Source of the DNA: Candidatus Bathyarchaeota archaeon
Lineage (GTDB): Archaea; Thermoproteota; Bathyarchaeia; RBG-16-48-13; GCA-020345945
Length of the DNA stretch: 22,433 nt
NCBI GenBank assembly: GCA_020345945.1
Contig: CP070773.1
Span: forward strand, 1-22,433
Reading direction: 5' to 3'
Shown in pieces: positions 7,751-15,821 of the stretch. The notes beneath the pieces were generated by a model, which had not been told where the DNA came from, searched no databases, and was given only the letters and a program-made list of their open reading frames with translations. Position numbers and translations under genes: made by a program. The first letter of the stretch is position 1; each line of letters opens with the position of its first letter.

Positions 7751-8536
7751 TTGTCGGAGAGATTGTTGGGAAGAATCTCCTTTGTCACTGGTGGGGGAAG
7801 GGGGATTGGGCGTGGGATCTGCCTTGCCTTGGCGAAAGCTGGATCGGACGTGGTTGTATCGGATATAATCCTGGAGAACGCTGAGAGCGTGAGGGATGAG
7901 GTGAGGGATCTAGGTCGTGATGCACTTTCAATAAAGGTAGACGTCGCTGATAGAGGCAGCATCGAACGTGGTGTCAGACTTGCTTTGGACAAGTTCAAAA
8001 GAATCGATATACTGGTAAATAACGCAGGCGTTATCAAACAGGCTCCTGTTCATGAGTTGACAGAAGAGGACTGGGATCTCGTTGTTGGTGTGAACGCCAA
8101 AGGCATCTTTCTCTGCTCGAAAGCTGTAATCCACCACATGATGGAGAATAAGAGTGGTAGAATAGTGAATATATCCTCTATCTCTGGAAAAAACGGGTAT
8201 CCAGGTCAAGGTGTCTATGGGACCTCCAAGTTTGCAGCGATCGGTCTAACCCAAGTTCTCGCACGGGAACTAGCCAAGTACAATATTACTGTGAACGCTA
8301 TCTGCCCTGGGATTATCTACACATATATGTGGGAGTATCTCTCCTCCCTGCGTGCAGAGGAGATGGGGCTTACTCCTGATGAAGTTTTCAAGAAGATTAC
8401 TGCTGAGCGTATTCCTTTAGGACGACCTCAGAGCCCTGAGGATATAGGGAATCTGGTCGTCTTCTTGGCGTCAGATGAAGCTAAGAATATCACCGGGCAA
8501 TCGATAAATGTAGACGGCGGTCTCGTAACCCACTAG
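7751..8536 (+). CDS. SDR-family NAD(P)-dependent oxidoreductase, acetoin/2,3-butanediol dehydrogenase-like
   Basis: Short-chain dehydrogenase of 261 residues. The cofactor loop TGGGRGIG is at 13-20. Asp38 at the end of strand 2 favours NAD over NADP. Also visible are NNAG (90-93), Asn115, and the catalytic Ser143, Tyr156 and Lys160. The CPGIIYTYMWE segment with GRPQSPEDIGNLVVFLASD and TGQSINVDGG resembles acetoin reductase/butanediol dehydrogenases more than FabG, but sugar-alcohol dehydrogenases share it. I chose TTG 7751 because GGTGAG lies just upstream; the ATG at 7721 lacks a ribosome binding site and adds ten non-family residues. First gene of the run leading into E1 alpha, 90 bases downstream. 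Inferred role: oxidise butanediol to acetoin for the complex encoded next to it. Confidence 0.88.
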   Translation: MSERLLGRISFVTGGGRGIGRGICLALAKAGSDVVVSDIILENAESVRDEVRDLGRDALSIKVDVADRGSIERGVRLALDKFKRIDILVNNAGVIKQAPVHELTEEDWDLVVGVNAKGIFLCSKAVIHHMMENKSGRIVNISSISGKNGYPGQGVYGTSKFAAIGLTQVLARELAKYNITVNAICPGIIYTYMWEYLSSLRAEEMGLTPDEVFKKITAERIPLGRPQSPEDIGNLVVFLASDEAKNITGQSINVDGGLVTH

Positions 8537-8626
8537 ACTAAATACTTACGGTCTAGATGTGAGTAAATGGGAAAGGAGGATTCAAGCTGTTCAGGTGGGC
8601 TGCTTTGTAAGTGAGGTTTGATTGTA

Positions 8627-9601
8627 TTGGATAAAGAAATAATGACTGGTATGTATCGAAACATGTGTAAGATACGTAGATTTGAAGAAAAGGTAAGTGA
8701 ACTCTTTGCCGCGGGAAGAATACCTGGTTTTGTTCATGTATACATTGGAGAGGAAGCTGTTGCTGTAGGAGCCTGCTCAGCTCTAATGAAGAACGACTAC
8801 ATCACAAGTACTCACAGAGGTCATGGACACTGTATTGCCAAGGGAGGTGACCTAAAATCCATGATGGCTGAGCTATTCGGAAGGAGAACAGGCTACTGTA
8901 AAGGTAAAGGTGGTTCTATGCATATCGCTGATATAGACCTCGGCATACTTGGTGCAAACGGGATAGTGGCTGCTGGTATACCTATAGCAGTTGGTGCGGC
9001 GTTATCCGCCAAACTTAGAGGATCAGACCAGGTTGCGTTGAGTTTCTTCGGTGACGGAGCATCCAACCGCTCAACATTCCATGAAGGAATAAACTTAGCA
9101 GCGGTCTGGAAGCTACCGGTGATCTTCCTATGCGAGAACAACCTATACGCGCAGACAACCCCTGCTTGGGCTGAGACTGCTGTAGAGGATATTGCCGATC
9201 GTGCTGTCGCCTACTCGATTCCTGGAAAAATCGTCGATGGAAACGATGTCGTTGCTGTCTACGAGACGGTCGAGGAAGCGGTGAAACGGGCGCGAGAAGG
9301 AGGTGGACCAACTCTGATTGAGTGCAAGACATATCGTTGGAGGGGTCATTGGGAAGGAGACCCTCAGAGATATAGAGATCAAGGAGAGGTCGAGGAGTGG
9401 ATGAAGAAATGCCCTATACAACGCTTTGCAATTCACCTTATGAAGAAAGGAATACACACGGAGGAAGAACTCAAGGAGATCGATGATGCTGTGAAGAATG
9501 AGGTTGATGAGGCGATACAGTTCGCTGAGAAGAGTCCCCTTCCGGATCCAGAGGAGGCTCTCGAGGATATCTACGCCTCAACAGGCAGGCAGGTGACCTA
9601 A
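8627..9601 (+). CDS. Thiamine-dependent dehydrogenase E1 component, alpha subunit (acetoin/pyruvate dehydrogenase type)
   Basis: 324 residues. The thiamine-diphosphate motif begins with GDGASN (142-147) and closes with ENN (Asn171, Asn172). GKGGSMHIAD followed by GILGANGIV and GIPIAVGAAL is the pattern of acetoin dehydrogenase alpha subunits (AcoA) and close pyruvate dehydrogenase E1 alpha proteins. HRGHGH near residue 65 and YRWRGHWEGD near the C-terminus are also family features. With E1 beta it decarboxylates or cleaves the substrate and passes the acyl group to lipoyl-E2. Start: GTGAGG (8611-8616) is too close to TTG 8618 and better placed for TTG 8627. The beta gene follows after two bases, so translation is coupled. 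Branched-chain or pyruvate substrate cannot be excluded. Confidence 0.92.
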   Translation: MDKEIMTGMYRNMCKIRRFEEKVSELFAAGRIPGFVHVYIGEEAVAVGACSALMKNDYITSTHRGHGHCIAKGGDLKSMMAELFGRRTGYCKGKGGSMHIADIDLGILGANGIVAAGIPIAVGAALSAKLRGSDQVALSFFGDGASNRSTFHEGINLAAVWKLPVIFLCENNLYAQTTPAWAETAVEDIADRAVAYSIPGKIVDGNDVVAVYETVEEAVKRAREGGGPTLIECKTYRWRGHWEGDPQRYRDQGEVEEWMKKCPIQRFAIHLMKKGIHTEEELKEIDDAVKNEVDEAIQFAEKSPLPDPEEALEDIYASTGRQVT

Positions 9602-9603
9602 CA

Positions 9604-10569
9604 ATGGATCGAGAGATCACCTTTGGTGATGCTGTTATTGAAGCGTTACAAGAAGAGATGAGAAGGGATCCGTCTGTATACTTGGCTGGTGAATGTATAC
9701 AAGTTAGTTATGATAGATCCCCTCTTCTCGAGGAGTTTGGACCTGAACGTGTCAGGGATACACCGATATCCGAGACTGCAATCATCGCCAGTTCTCTAGG
9801 TGCAGCTGTTACGGGCATGCGTCCAGTGGCTCATATAATGTTCACCGATTTCCTCTGCTGTTGTATGGACGAGATTGTGAACCAAGTGGCGAAGATCAGG
9901 TACATGTTCGGTGGTAAGGCTAATCCTCATCTCGTGATCCGGGTTCAGTCTGCCGGTGGTGGGAGATCTGCAGCTGCCCAGCATGCTCAGAGTCTAGAAT
10001 CTTGGTTTATTCATGTCCCTGGGCTTAGGGTAGTCTTCCCGTCAACGCCTTACGACGCTAAGGGACTGATGAAGACCGCCATCAGATCGGACGACCCAGT
10101 AATGTTCTTTGAACACAATCAACTTCGACGCATCAAAGGCTTAGTTCCTGAGGAAGAGTATACAATACCTCTTGGGGATGCAGATCTTAAAAGAGAGGGA
10201 AAGGATGTCACTGTCTTTGCTTACGGTTATCTCCTGCACGCGGCACTCTCTGCTGCCGAAAGCCTGAAGAAAGAAGGGGTAGACGTGGAGGTCATCGATC
10301 CGAGGACACTGAGTCCATTGGATAAAGATGCGATTTTCAAGTCAGTCAAGAAGACCGGTCGTCTTGTAACCGTTGAGGAAGGGGCAAAGACGGGTGGTGT
10401 CGGTGCCGAGATATCGGCTCTGGTTGCAGACGAGGTTTTCGATTATATCGATGCCCCCATCAAGCGTGTCGCAGCATTGAACACACCTCTCCCAATGAGT
10501 CCTCCCTTGGAAAAGTTCGTCTTACCTAATGAATCAAAGATCATTGAAGCAGTCAAAACGATCGTCTGA
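9604..10569 (+). CDS. Thiamine-dependent dehydrogenase E1 component, beta subunit
   Basis: 321 residues, full length for AcoB/PdhB. The N-terminal pyrimidine-binding domain has TFGDAVIEALQEEM, GERV-like GPERVRDTPISETAI with the Glu that activates thiamine, and GAAVTGMRPVAHIMF. The C-terminal transketolase domain has DVEVIDPRTLSPLD and VEEGAKTGGVGAEI. ATG 9604 sits two bases behind the alpha stop, with AGGTGA (9591-9596) as ribosome binding site inside the alpha gene. It forms an alpha2beta2 tetramer with the previous product. E2 follows after about 105 bases. No missing catalytic residue is seen. Confidence 0.94.
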   Translation: MDREITFGDAVIEALQEEMRRDPSVYLAGECIQVSYDRSPLLEEFGPERVRDTPISETAIIASSLGAAVTGMRPVAHIMFTDFLCCCMDEIVNQVAKIRYMFGGKANPHLVIRVQSAGGGRSAAAQHAQSLESWFIHVPGLRVVFPSTPYDAKGLMKTAIRSDDPVMFFEHNQLRRIKGLVPEEEYTIPLGDADLKREGKDVTVFAYGYLLHAALSAAESLKKEGVDVEVIDPRTLSPLDKDAIFKSVKKTGRLVTVEEGAKTGGVGAEISALVADEVFDYIDAPIKRVAALNTPLPMSPPLEKFVLPNESKIIEAVKTIV

Positions 10570-10673
10570 TACGACTGCGTGTCTGGTTTGTTAGTATTGG
10601 AAAGTACTTGAATGGACGTTCAAACGGTGAAGATGGATCAACTCTAACAACTATCTGGAGCTGCAGTATCTTG

Positions 10674-11840
10674 GTGACAAAGGTAGTTATGCCTAAATGG
10701 GGATATATGCTTGAAGGCATCGTAGTTGAGTGGCTCAAGAAAGAGGGAGACGAAGTCGAAGAGGGCGAGCCGCTCTTGGTGGTCGAGACAGAGAAAGTGA
10801 CCCAGGAAGTGGAGGCCCCTGCAACTGGAATACTTTTGAAGATATTCTCTTCTGTAGGTAGCGTTGTTCCGGTAGGAGAAGTTATCGGTGCAATAGGTGA
10901 GGAAGAGGAGAGATTGTCGGTAGAACAGTTCCAAGCGGAGAAGGTTGTCAAACCTGTGGTTGAGGTGAATCAAGACGTGAAGCTGACTATTCCTGAGCGA
11001 CAGGGGCGTGTGCTGATCTCACCTGCAGCTAGGAAACTTGCCCGAGAACATGGGATAGACTTCTCAATCCTGATTGGTACAGGACCTGGACGCAGAATAG
11101 TGAGAGAAGACGTACTCAAGGCGATTGAGGCCTCAAGGAAGTCTCCTGAATTAAAGGAGCTCAAGGTAGCAGAAACAATCCCTCTAACTGGAAGAAGGAA
11201 GGCAATCTCTGATCGTGTATCGAGGAGTGTTCGTGAGGCGGCACACGGTACGATAAGCATGGAGATAGACGCAACCAATATGGTAGCAATCCGTGAAGGT
11301 TGTCAAGGGGGAGATGAGGCGAGAATCTCGTATACTGACATGGTTGTCTGGGCTGTCGCACGGATACTTCAAGAGACCCCCCTTATGAACTCAACCCTAG
11401 ACGGCGAAGCGATCAAGATCTTTGAGGACGTGAACATCGGCGTGGCTGTTGCATCAGAGTACGGTCTCATCGTTCCTGTAATAAAGAACGCGGACAAAAA
11501 GTCCATCTCGGAAATTGCATCTATACGGAAAGAACTTGTTGATCTTGCAAGGCAGAACAAGCTTTCTCTTCCCGATGTGATAAACGGTACGTTTACAGTG
11601 ACAAATCTAGGCATGTATGATGTTGATGTCTTCACACCGATAGTGTTCCCCCCTCAGACTGGAATCCTTGGCGTAGGCAGGATACGGAAGAAACCAGTGG
11701 TTGAAGAGGGAGAGATAGTCGCCAAATCGGTCTTGTCTCTAAGTCTCTCTTTCGATCATAGAGTAATCGATGGGGTTCCAGGTGCCAAGTTCTTACAGAG
11801 AATAAAAGAACTACTGGAAAGATCGGACTTCAAGAAGTAA
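10674..11840 (+). CDS. Dihydrolipoyl acyltransferase, E2 component
   Basis: 388 residues in three parts. A single lipoyl domain (2-78) has VVETEKV with Lys41 as lipoylation site. A peripheral subunit-binding domain has ISPAARKLAREHGID and GRRIVREDVLKAI. The catalytic acyltransferase domain runs from IPLTGRRKAISDR to the end, with FTVTNLGMYDVD and the active site DHRVIDG (His362, Asp366). It takes the acyl group from E1 on the swinging lipoyl arm and gives it to CoA. Start: TTG 10608 would add a 22-residue non-family leader. GTG 10674 gives MTKVVMPKWG, the family's N-terminus, and ATG 10689 is a second choice. No E3 gene follows; the next gene is a lipoate ligase. Confidence 0.94.
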   Translation: MTKVVMPKWGYMLEGIVVEWLKKEGDEVEEGEPLLVVETEKVTQEVEAPATGILLKIFSSVGSVVPVGEVIGAIGEEEERLSVEQFQAEKVVKPVVEVNQDVKLTIPERQGRVLISPAARKLAREHGIDFSILIGTGPGRRIVREDVLKAIEASRKSPELKELKVAETIPLTGRRKAISDRVSRSVREAAHGTISMEIDATNMVAIREGCQGGDEARISYTDMVVWAVARILQETPLMNSTLDGEAIKIFEDVNIGVAVASEYGLIVPVIKNADKKSISEIASIRKELVDLARQNKLSLPDVINGTFTVTNLGMYDVDVFTPIVFPPQTGILGVGRIRKKPVVEEGEIVAKSVLSLSLSFDHRVIDGVPGAKFLQRIKELLERSDFKK

Positions 11841-11862
11841 TAAAAGAAGGAACATCTGAGGA

Positions 11863-12717
11863 GTGGCTCTTCTGGACATCTGCGTCCCAACTGGGTTGGA
11901 TAACTCTCAATCTGATTCTTGGCGTCTTTTAGACTTAGAGTACGCGGATGCTCGTATGAACCTGGCAGTAGAGGAAGCTGTAGTGAGATACACTTTGGGG
12001 GGAGCTGGAACGAACACTCTTCGTCTCTGGAGGAACAGGAATACGGTTGTCCTTGGACGTTTTCAGTGTGCGAGGTTGGAGGTCGACCTTGAAGCCTGCA
12101 ATCGCCTTAGGGTCGATGTCATACGTAGATTCACTGGAGGCGGTACGGTCTACCAAGACATGGGGAACCTCAACTACTCACTCACTGTAAAGAAGTGTTA
12201 TCTCAATGGCATTGTCTCCCAGTCAGATTTCTATACTCTACTTTCACAAGGAGTTATCGAAGCACTCTCATCCCTTGGGATCTCAGCAGTCCCGAATTCG
12301 GGTCGTGGCATCTGGACCGAAGGGAAGAAAGTGTCTGGGATGGCAGGGTTTACAGACCGCGTATCATACTTCGGTCATGGGACCCTCCTTCTCAACTCAA
12401 ATCTTCAAATAATCAGCAAGGTCCTAAAGCAGAACGACTCAAGACATCTCAAGAAACCTGTCAGGAGCATCCCATCCGAAGTGGTCAACCTGAATGCTCT
12501 AACAGGATTACATATCTCGATGAACACCCTAAAGGACGCTCTTGTCATCGGTTTCGAGAATGTGTTCGAAGCCAAACTAGGAAGGAAGGGACTATGTACT
12601 GAGGAGACTAATCTGGCAGAAGAGCTTTACAAAGAAAAATACCTTCAGAATGTCTGTTCACGCAAGTGCCCAGTCAGAAATTGCCTTCCCCGAATGATAT
12701 GCCCCTACGCAGAGTGA
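11863..12717 (+). CDS. lplA: Lipoate-protein ligase A family, with cysteine-rich C-terminal tail
   Basis: Up to 284 residues. Family motifs: WRLLDLEYADARMNLAVEEA, RRFTGGGTVYQDMGNLNYS (lipoyl-AMP binding), then GIWTEGKKVSGMAGF with the catalytic Lys, and FGHGTLLLNSNL. It attaches lipoate to the E2 lysine and lies 22 bases behind the E2 stop, which fits. Archaeal LplA proteins often lack the accessory domain and need a separate LplB; none is seen here. The last 20 residues hold Cys265, Cys269, Cys274 and Cys280, an unusual metal-site-like tail. GTG 11863 overlaps a GAGGAG; the family pattern starts only at about residue 20, so TTG 11896 is also possible. Confidence 0.88.
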   Translation: MALLDICVPTGLDNSQSDSWRLLDLEYADARMNLAVEEAVVRYTLGGAGTNTLRLWRNRNTVVLGRFQCARLEVDLEACNRLRVDVIRRFTGGGTVYQDMGNLNYSLTVKKCYLNGIVSQSDFYTLLSQGVIEALSSLGISAVPNSGRGIWTEGKKVSGMAGFTDRVSYFGHGTLLLNSNLQIISKVLKQNDSRHLKKPVRSIPSEVVNLNALTGLHISMNTLKDALVIGFENVFEAKLGRKGLCTEETNLAEELYKEKYLQNVCSRKCPVRNCLPRMICPYAE

Positions 12718-12962
12718 AGTCAGGCTTCTCATTGGACCATTCACTCCATACGTAATTATAGGTCTTCAATTGGTATTTTGCTGGATAGGAGTTCTCGCCG
12801 ATAATTTTAATAGAGATCTCTCTGATTGGGATATGACGCAGCTTACGGAGGTCATTCTGTGAGGGATAGTGTTCTCTTCCACTTATTCTCCTAGGCAAAC
12901 GACTAACTACCAATCCTCCCAGAATAGCTGCCATATAACGAATCCAGTGTCAGGTGACTTAA

Positions 12963-14525
12963 TTGAAGATTAGAAAAAGCCATCCAAGCAACACTATGAA
13001 CATCGACAGAGAAGATTTTCGTCTTCCCAAGAGAGTTTTCGTCTATGACTCTACTCTGAGAGACGGGGAACAGACCCCTGGTGTCGCTCTCAGCGTTAAG
13101 GAGAAGGTGATTATTGCCAAACAGCTGGAGAAGCTAGGTGTCGATATAGTAGAGGCAGGATTTCCGGCAAACTCTAAAGGGGAGATGGATGCAGTGAGCA
13201 GAATTTCACGAGAGCTTACCAACTCAAAGGTCTCAGGTCTGTCAAGAGTCTTGAAGAAGGATATCGATGCCTGTATAGACTGCGATGTAGACATCGTCCA
13301 CACGTTTGTCTCCACCTCAGACGTCCATCTAAAGTACCAGATGAAGAAGTCCCAAGACGAGATCTACTCGATGGCGGTCGACGCTGTAGAATATGTGAAG
13401 GAACACGGCTTACCTTGCCTCTTCTCCGCAATGGATGCGACCAGGACTGAGATGGGGTACCTCTTGAAAGTTCTTAAGGGAACAGAGGAAGCCGGGGCTG
13501 ATATAATCAATGTCCCAGATACTGTGGGATTCATGATTCCGACCTCCATGAGGACATTCATGGGTCGCATACGTGATGAGATCAATGTAGTCCTTGACGT
13601 TCACTGTCACAACGACTACGGATTAGCTGTAGCAAATACATTGGCGGCGGTTGAGGCAGGTGCTGATGAGATCCAGGTTACCATCAATGGTATTGGTGAA
13701 CGAGCAGGTAACGCTGCTCTTGAGCCTATCGTAGTTGCACTTCTAACGATATACGGTGTAGAGGTCAATATAGAGCCTAAGTACTTGACTGAAACATCTC
13801 AGCTGGTGGAAAGATATACTGGAGTAGCCCTGAGTCCGTGTACTCCTATGGTTGGAAGACACGCGTTCGCGCATGAGAGCGGTATACATGTGCATGCCCT
13901 TATTGGGAAAGCCTCCACCTTCGAGCCAATCGAACCAGAGGATGTCGGGCAGAAGAGGCGTTTTGTCCTCGGAAAGTTGACTGGTAAACACTCGATAAAG
14001 GCTGCTTTAGATGAACTGGGGATTACTGACGTATCAGAGGAGTCGGTTCTTGAGATCACAGGAAGGGTCAAAGAACTCGCTGAAAGGAACAAACTCGTCA
14101 GCGACGTCGATCTGATATCGATCGCAGAGGACGTCATACAGACCAAGATGTTCCATCCCTATGTGACCTTGAAAGAACTGGTTGTCACAACCGGTTTGAA
14201 TATCCCTCCCTCCGCTACCGTCAAGGTGATGATCAACGGAGAGGAGAAGGTCGGTCAAGGTACGGGAGTTGGGCCTGTTGACGCTGCAGCAAACGCTATC
14301 GAGGAGATCGTTGGACCCATCGCGCATCTACGCCTCAGAAAGTTCGATCTCAGCGCACTAACCGGAGGAACTGACGCACTCGGCGCCGTCACAATTGCAG
14401 TGGAGGATAAGCAGAAGAACGTCTTCGAAGCAGGAGCAGTACATGAAGATATTGTCGTTGCATCTGTGAACGCCTTTGTACAGGCACTCAACAAGGCAAT
14501 GTATGCAGCCGACCAAGCCAAATAG
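12963..14525 (+). CDS. leuA: 2-isopropylmalate synthase family (LeuA; homocitrate/citramalate synthase possible)
   Basis: 520 residues, with the HMG-CoA-lyase-like TIM barrel and the C-terminal LeuA regulatory domain. DSTLRDGEQTPG (29-40) supplies the substrate Arg33 and metal Asp34. HTFVSTSDVHLKYQ, the metal histidines in HCHND (His214, His216) and NGIGERAGNAALE complete the active site. HAFAHESGIHVHA and LTGKHSIKAAL are linker motifs. The C-terminal 120 residues bind the feedback effector, usually leucine. The enzyme condenses acetyl-CoA with a 2-oxoacid. LeuA fits best, but AksA or CimA specificity cannot be excluded by eye. TTG 12963 has AGGTGA five bases upstream. The acetyl-CoA it uses could come from the complex encoded just before, but it is probably a separate transcript, 245 bases away. 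Confidence 0.9.
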   Translation: MKIRKSHPSNTMNIDREDFRLPKRVFVYDSTLRDGEQTPGVALSVKEKVIIAKQLEKLGVDIVEAGFPANSKGEMDAVSRISRELTNSKVSGLSRVLKKDIDACIDCDVDIVHTFVSTSDVHLKYQMKKSQDEIYSMAVDAVEYVKEHGLPCLFSAMDATRTEMGYLLKVLKGTEEAGADIINVPDTVGFMIPTSMRTFMGRIRDEINVVLDVHCHNDYGLAVANTLAAVEAGADEIQVTINGIGERAGNAALEPIVVALLTIYGVEVNIEPKYLTETSQLVERYTGVALSPCTPMVGRHAFAHESGIHVHALIGKASTFEPIEPEDVGQKRRFVLGKLTGKHSIKAALDELGITDVSEESVLEITGRVKELAERNKLVSDVDLISIAEDVIQTKMFHPYVTLKELVVTTGLNIPPSATVKVMINGEEKVGQGTGVGPVDAAANAIEEIVGPIAHLRLRKFDLSALTGGTDALGAVTIAVEDKQKNVFEAGAVHEDIVVASVNAFVQALNKAMYAADQAK

Positions 14526-14616
14526 ACTGGTTCTCCCCTATTTTACCCTCTTAGAGAAGAGAGAATATTAGAGAGTTCTCCCACCTAGTTCAAAGTATCA
14601 CTGGTGAGACTTCAAC

Positions 14617-15183
14617 ATGCGATCCGATATAACCTATTTCGATTCCCCTGGTCCCGAGAATACTGAACAGGTATTGAATCTAGCTCGAAGACGAGCAGAA
14701 GAATTAGGCATTCGCAACATATTAGTTGCTACAAGTTCCGGGAGAACCGGTGCCCTCGCATCCAAGATCTTCGAAGGATATGATCTGATAGTAGTCTCGC
14801 ACCATACCGGTTTCAAATCACCAGGAGCACAAGAACTCCAGGAAGATTTCCGAAAACAGATCCTCGCTAACAATGCCAGAATACTGACCACCTCACATGC
14901 GCTTAGTGGCGTGGAACGTGCAATAAGGAAACAGCTAGGATCTATCTTGCCGTTAGAGATCATGGCTCACACTCTGAGAACCTTCGGGCAGGGTATGAAG
15001 GTATGTGTAGAGATTACCATTATGGCGGCTGATGCCGGCCTTATCCCTGTTGATAATGATGTGATAGCGATCGGTGGAACAGGCAAAGGAGCAGACACAG
15101 CTACTGTCATGAGTCCCACGCACTCAAATACCTTCTTTGACCTTACTGTGCGGGAGATTATCGCAAAGCCCAGAACCAGATGA
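14617..15183 (+). CDS. Stand-alone pyruvate kinase C-terminal (alpha/beta) domain protein
   Basis: 188 residues, matching only the C-terminal domain of pyruvate kinase. A Rossmann-like repeat has NILVATSSGRTGALASKIF, LIVVSHHTGF and ILTTSHALSGVERAI, then EIMAHTLRTFGQGMKVCVEI and VIAIGGTGKGADTATVM. Families of such free-standing domains occur in archaea; their function is unknown and no kinase active site is present, so no glycolytic role is claimed. ATG 14617 has GGTGAG eight bases upstream. The stop is at 15181-15183, and the next small frame may overlap its end. Confidence 0.8.
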   Translation: MRSDITYFDSPGPENTEQVLNLARRRAEELGIRNILVATSSGRTGALASKIFEGYDLIVVSHHTGFKSPGAQELQEDFRKQILANNARILTTSHALSGVERAIRKQLGSILPLEIMAHTLRTFGQGMKVCVEITIMAADAGLIPVDNDVIAIGGTGKGADTATVMSPTHSNTFFDLTVREIIAKPRTR

Positions 15184-15217
15184 CTCCAAACCTACGGACA
15201 GCAATGGGTATTCAAAC

Positions 15218-15478
15218 TTGCTTTCCTATCCGTATGTAGCCTTTTCCCTCATCTCAGAGGGTTTCGAATTGCGAAGGCATGGTGGAGACTTCTTTATTCG
15301 GAAAGACGGGAAATTTGTCTGCTTCCTCTCCTTTCAACCGATGGAAGGTAAAGTCTATGTAGAGACGATGCACTGGAATCCTCAAGCAAGTCAAGCAGTC
15401 AGGGACATAATCCGTCTGCTTAAGGACATAGGAATCTCAATGAGTTTTGAGTTTCCCAATTCAAGATTGTTGGTTTGA
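15218..15478 (+). CDS. Small hypothetical protein
   Basis: I do not recognise it. It is 86 residues from TTG 15218, or 113 from TTG 15137, which would overlap the previous gene by 47 bases. The segment FELRRHGGDFFIRKDGKFVC, then FLSFQPMEGKVYVETMHW and AVRDIIRLLKDIG, alternates strands and helices like a compact alpha/beta domain; it reads like real coding sequence and has no low complexity. No signal peptide or membrane segment. It probably depends on the upstream gene for expression. The tRNA-Val promoter begins 18 bases after its stop. Confidence 0.55.
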   Translation: MLSYPYVAFSLISEGFELRRHGGDFFIRKDGKFVCFLSFQPMEGKVYVETMHWNPQASQAVRDIIRLLKDIGISMSFEFPNSRLLV

Positions 15479-15495
15479 GATATCTTTGATGAAAG

Positions 15496-15504
15496 CTATA
15501 TATT
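15496..15504 (+). promoter_or_regulatory. Box A of tRNA-Val
   Basis: CTATATATT with BRE-like GAAAG directly upstream, 31 bases before the tRNA. Confidence 0.6.
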
Positions 15505-15534
15505 GTGAGACTTCTCAAGAAACATCAAGACTTG

Positions 15535-15611
15535 GGGCCGGTGGTCTAGTCTGGTAGGACATCGCCTTGACGTGGCGAGAGTCGCTGGTTCAAGTCCGGC
15601 CCGGCCCACCA
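15535..15611 (+). tRNA. tRNA-Val(GAC)
   Basis: 77-nt tRNA with encoded CCA. Acceptor GGGCCGG/CCGGCCC, D stem GTCT/GGAC, anticodon stem TCGCC/GGCGA around loop TTGACGT (anticodon GAC at 15569-15571), T stem GCTGG/CCGGC with one G-U pair and loop TTCAAGT. Discriminator A. No intron. Confidence 0.96.
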
Positions 15612-15658
15612 CGATCAAGACTTTTCTCTAAAAATCGTTTATCGTCAGTTGAGAAAAA

Positions 15659-15667
15659 CCTTAAAGC
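15659..15667 (+). promoter_or_regulatory. Box A of tRNA-Phe
   Basis: CCTTAAAGC behind GAGAAAAA, 27-35 bases before the tRNA-Phe 5' end at 15694. Its position supports the 5' end proposed from the acceptor pairing. Confidence 0.5.
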
Positions 15668-15700
15668 ATTCTGCTTGAAATGATTCAAAGCACGCTGCGG

Positions 15701-15737
15701 AGTCCGCCGAGCACCTGAGATACGGTGCGCGGAACGG
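15701..15737 (+). other. tRNA-Phe intron 1 (acceptor/D junction, near position 7/8)
   Basis: 37 nt. It folds on itself: TCCGC (15703-15707) with GCGGA (15729-15733), then GCACC (15711-15715) with GGTGC (15724-15728) and an 8-nt loop. GG at both borders makes the exact cut ambiguous by two bases without changing the mature tRNA. A strict bulge-helix-bulge was not found, so it would be of the relaxed kind. Confidence 0.75.
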
Positions 15738-15749
15738 TAGCTCAGCCTG

Positions 15750-15766
15750 ACATAGACTTGGGCTAT
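15750..15766 (+). other. tRNA-Phe intron 2 (D loop)
   Basis: About 17 nt, borders uncertain by 1-2 bases. ATAG (15752-15755) pairs with CTAT (15763-15766) around a 7-nt loop. Removal leaves a D loop AGCCTGGGA with the conserved GG, between perfectly paired D-stem halves. Confidence 0.7.
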
Positions 15767-15785
15767 GGAGAGCGCCCGGCTGAAG

Positions 15786-15799
15786 AGAGCCTCTCGGAT
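15786..15799 (+). other. tRNA-Phe intron 3 (canonical 37/38)
   Basis: 14 nt at the standard site 3' of the anticodon. The bulge-helix-bulge is clear: CTGA (15780-15783) pairs with TCGG (15794-15797), the 5' bulge is AG/A (15784-15786) and the 3' bulge is AT/A (15798-15800), each cut after its second base. The inner hairpin is only a few bases. Confidence 0.85.
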
Positions 15800-15821
15800 A
15801 CCGGGTTGTCGCCGGTTCAAA

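Noticed and set aside
12674..12934. Minus-strand open frame of 86 codons in the leuA upstream gap
   Set aside because: It overlaps the 3' end of the lipoate ligase gene, has no recognisable family and no clear ribosome binding site. It reads somewhat protein-like (YPAKYQLKTYNYVW), but the support is too weak to annotate.
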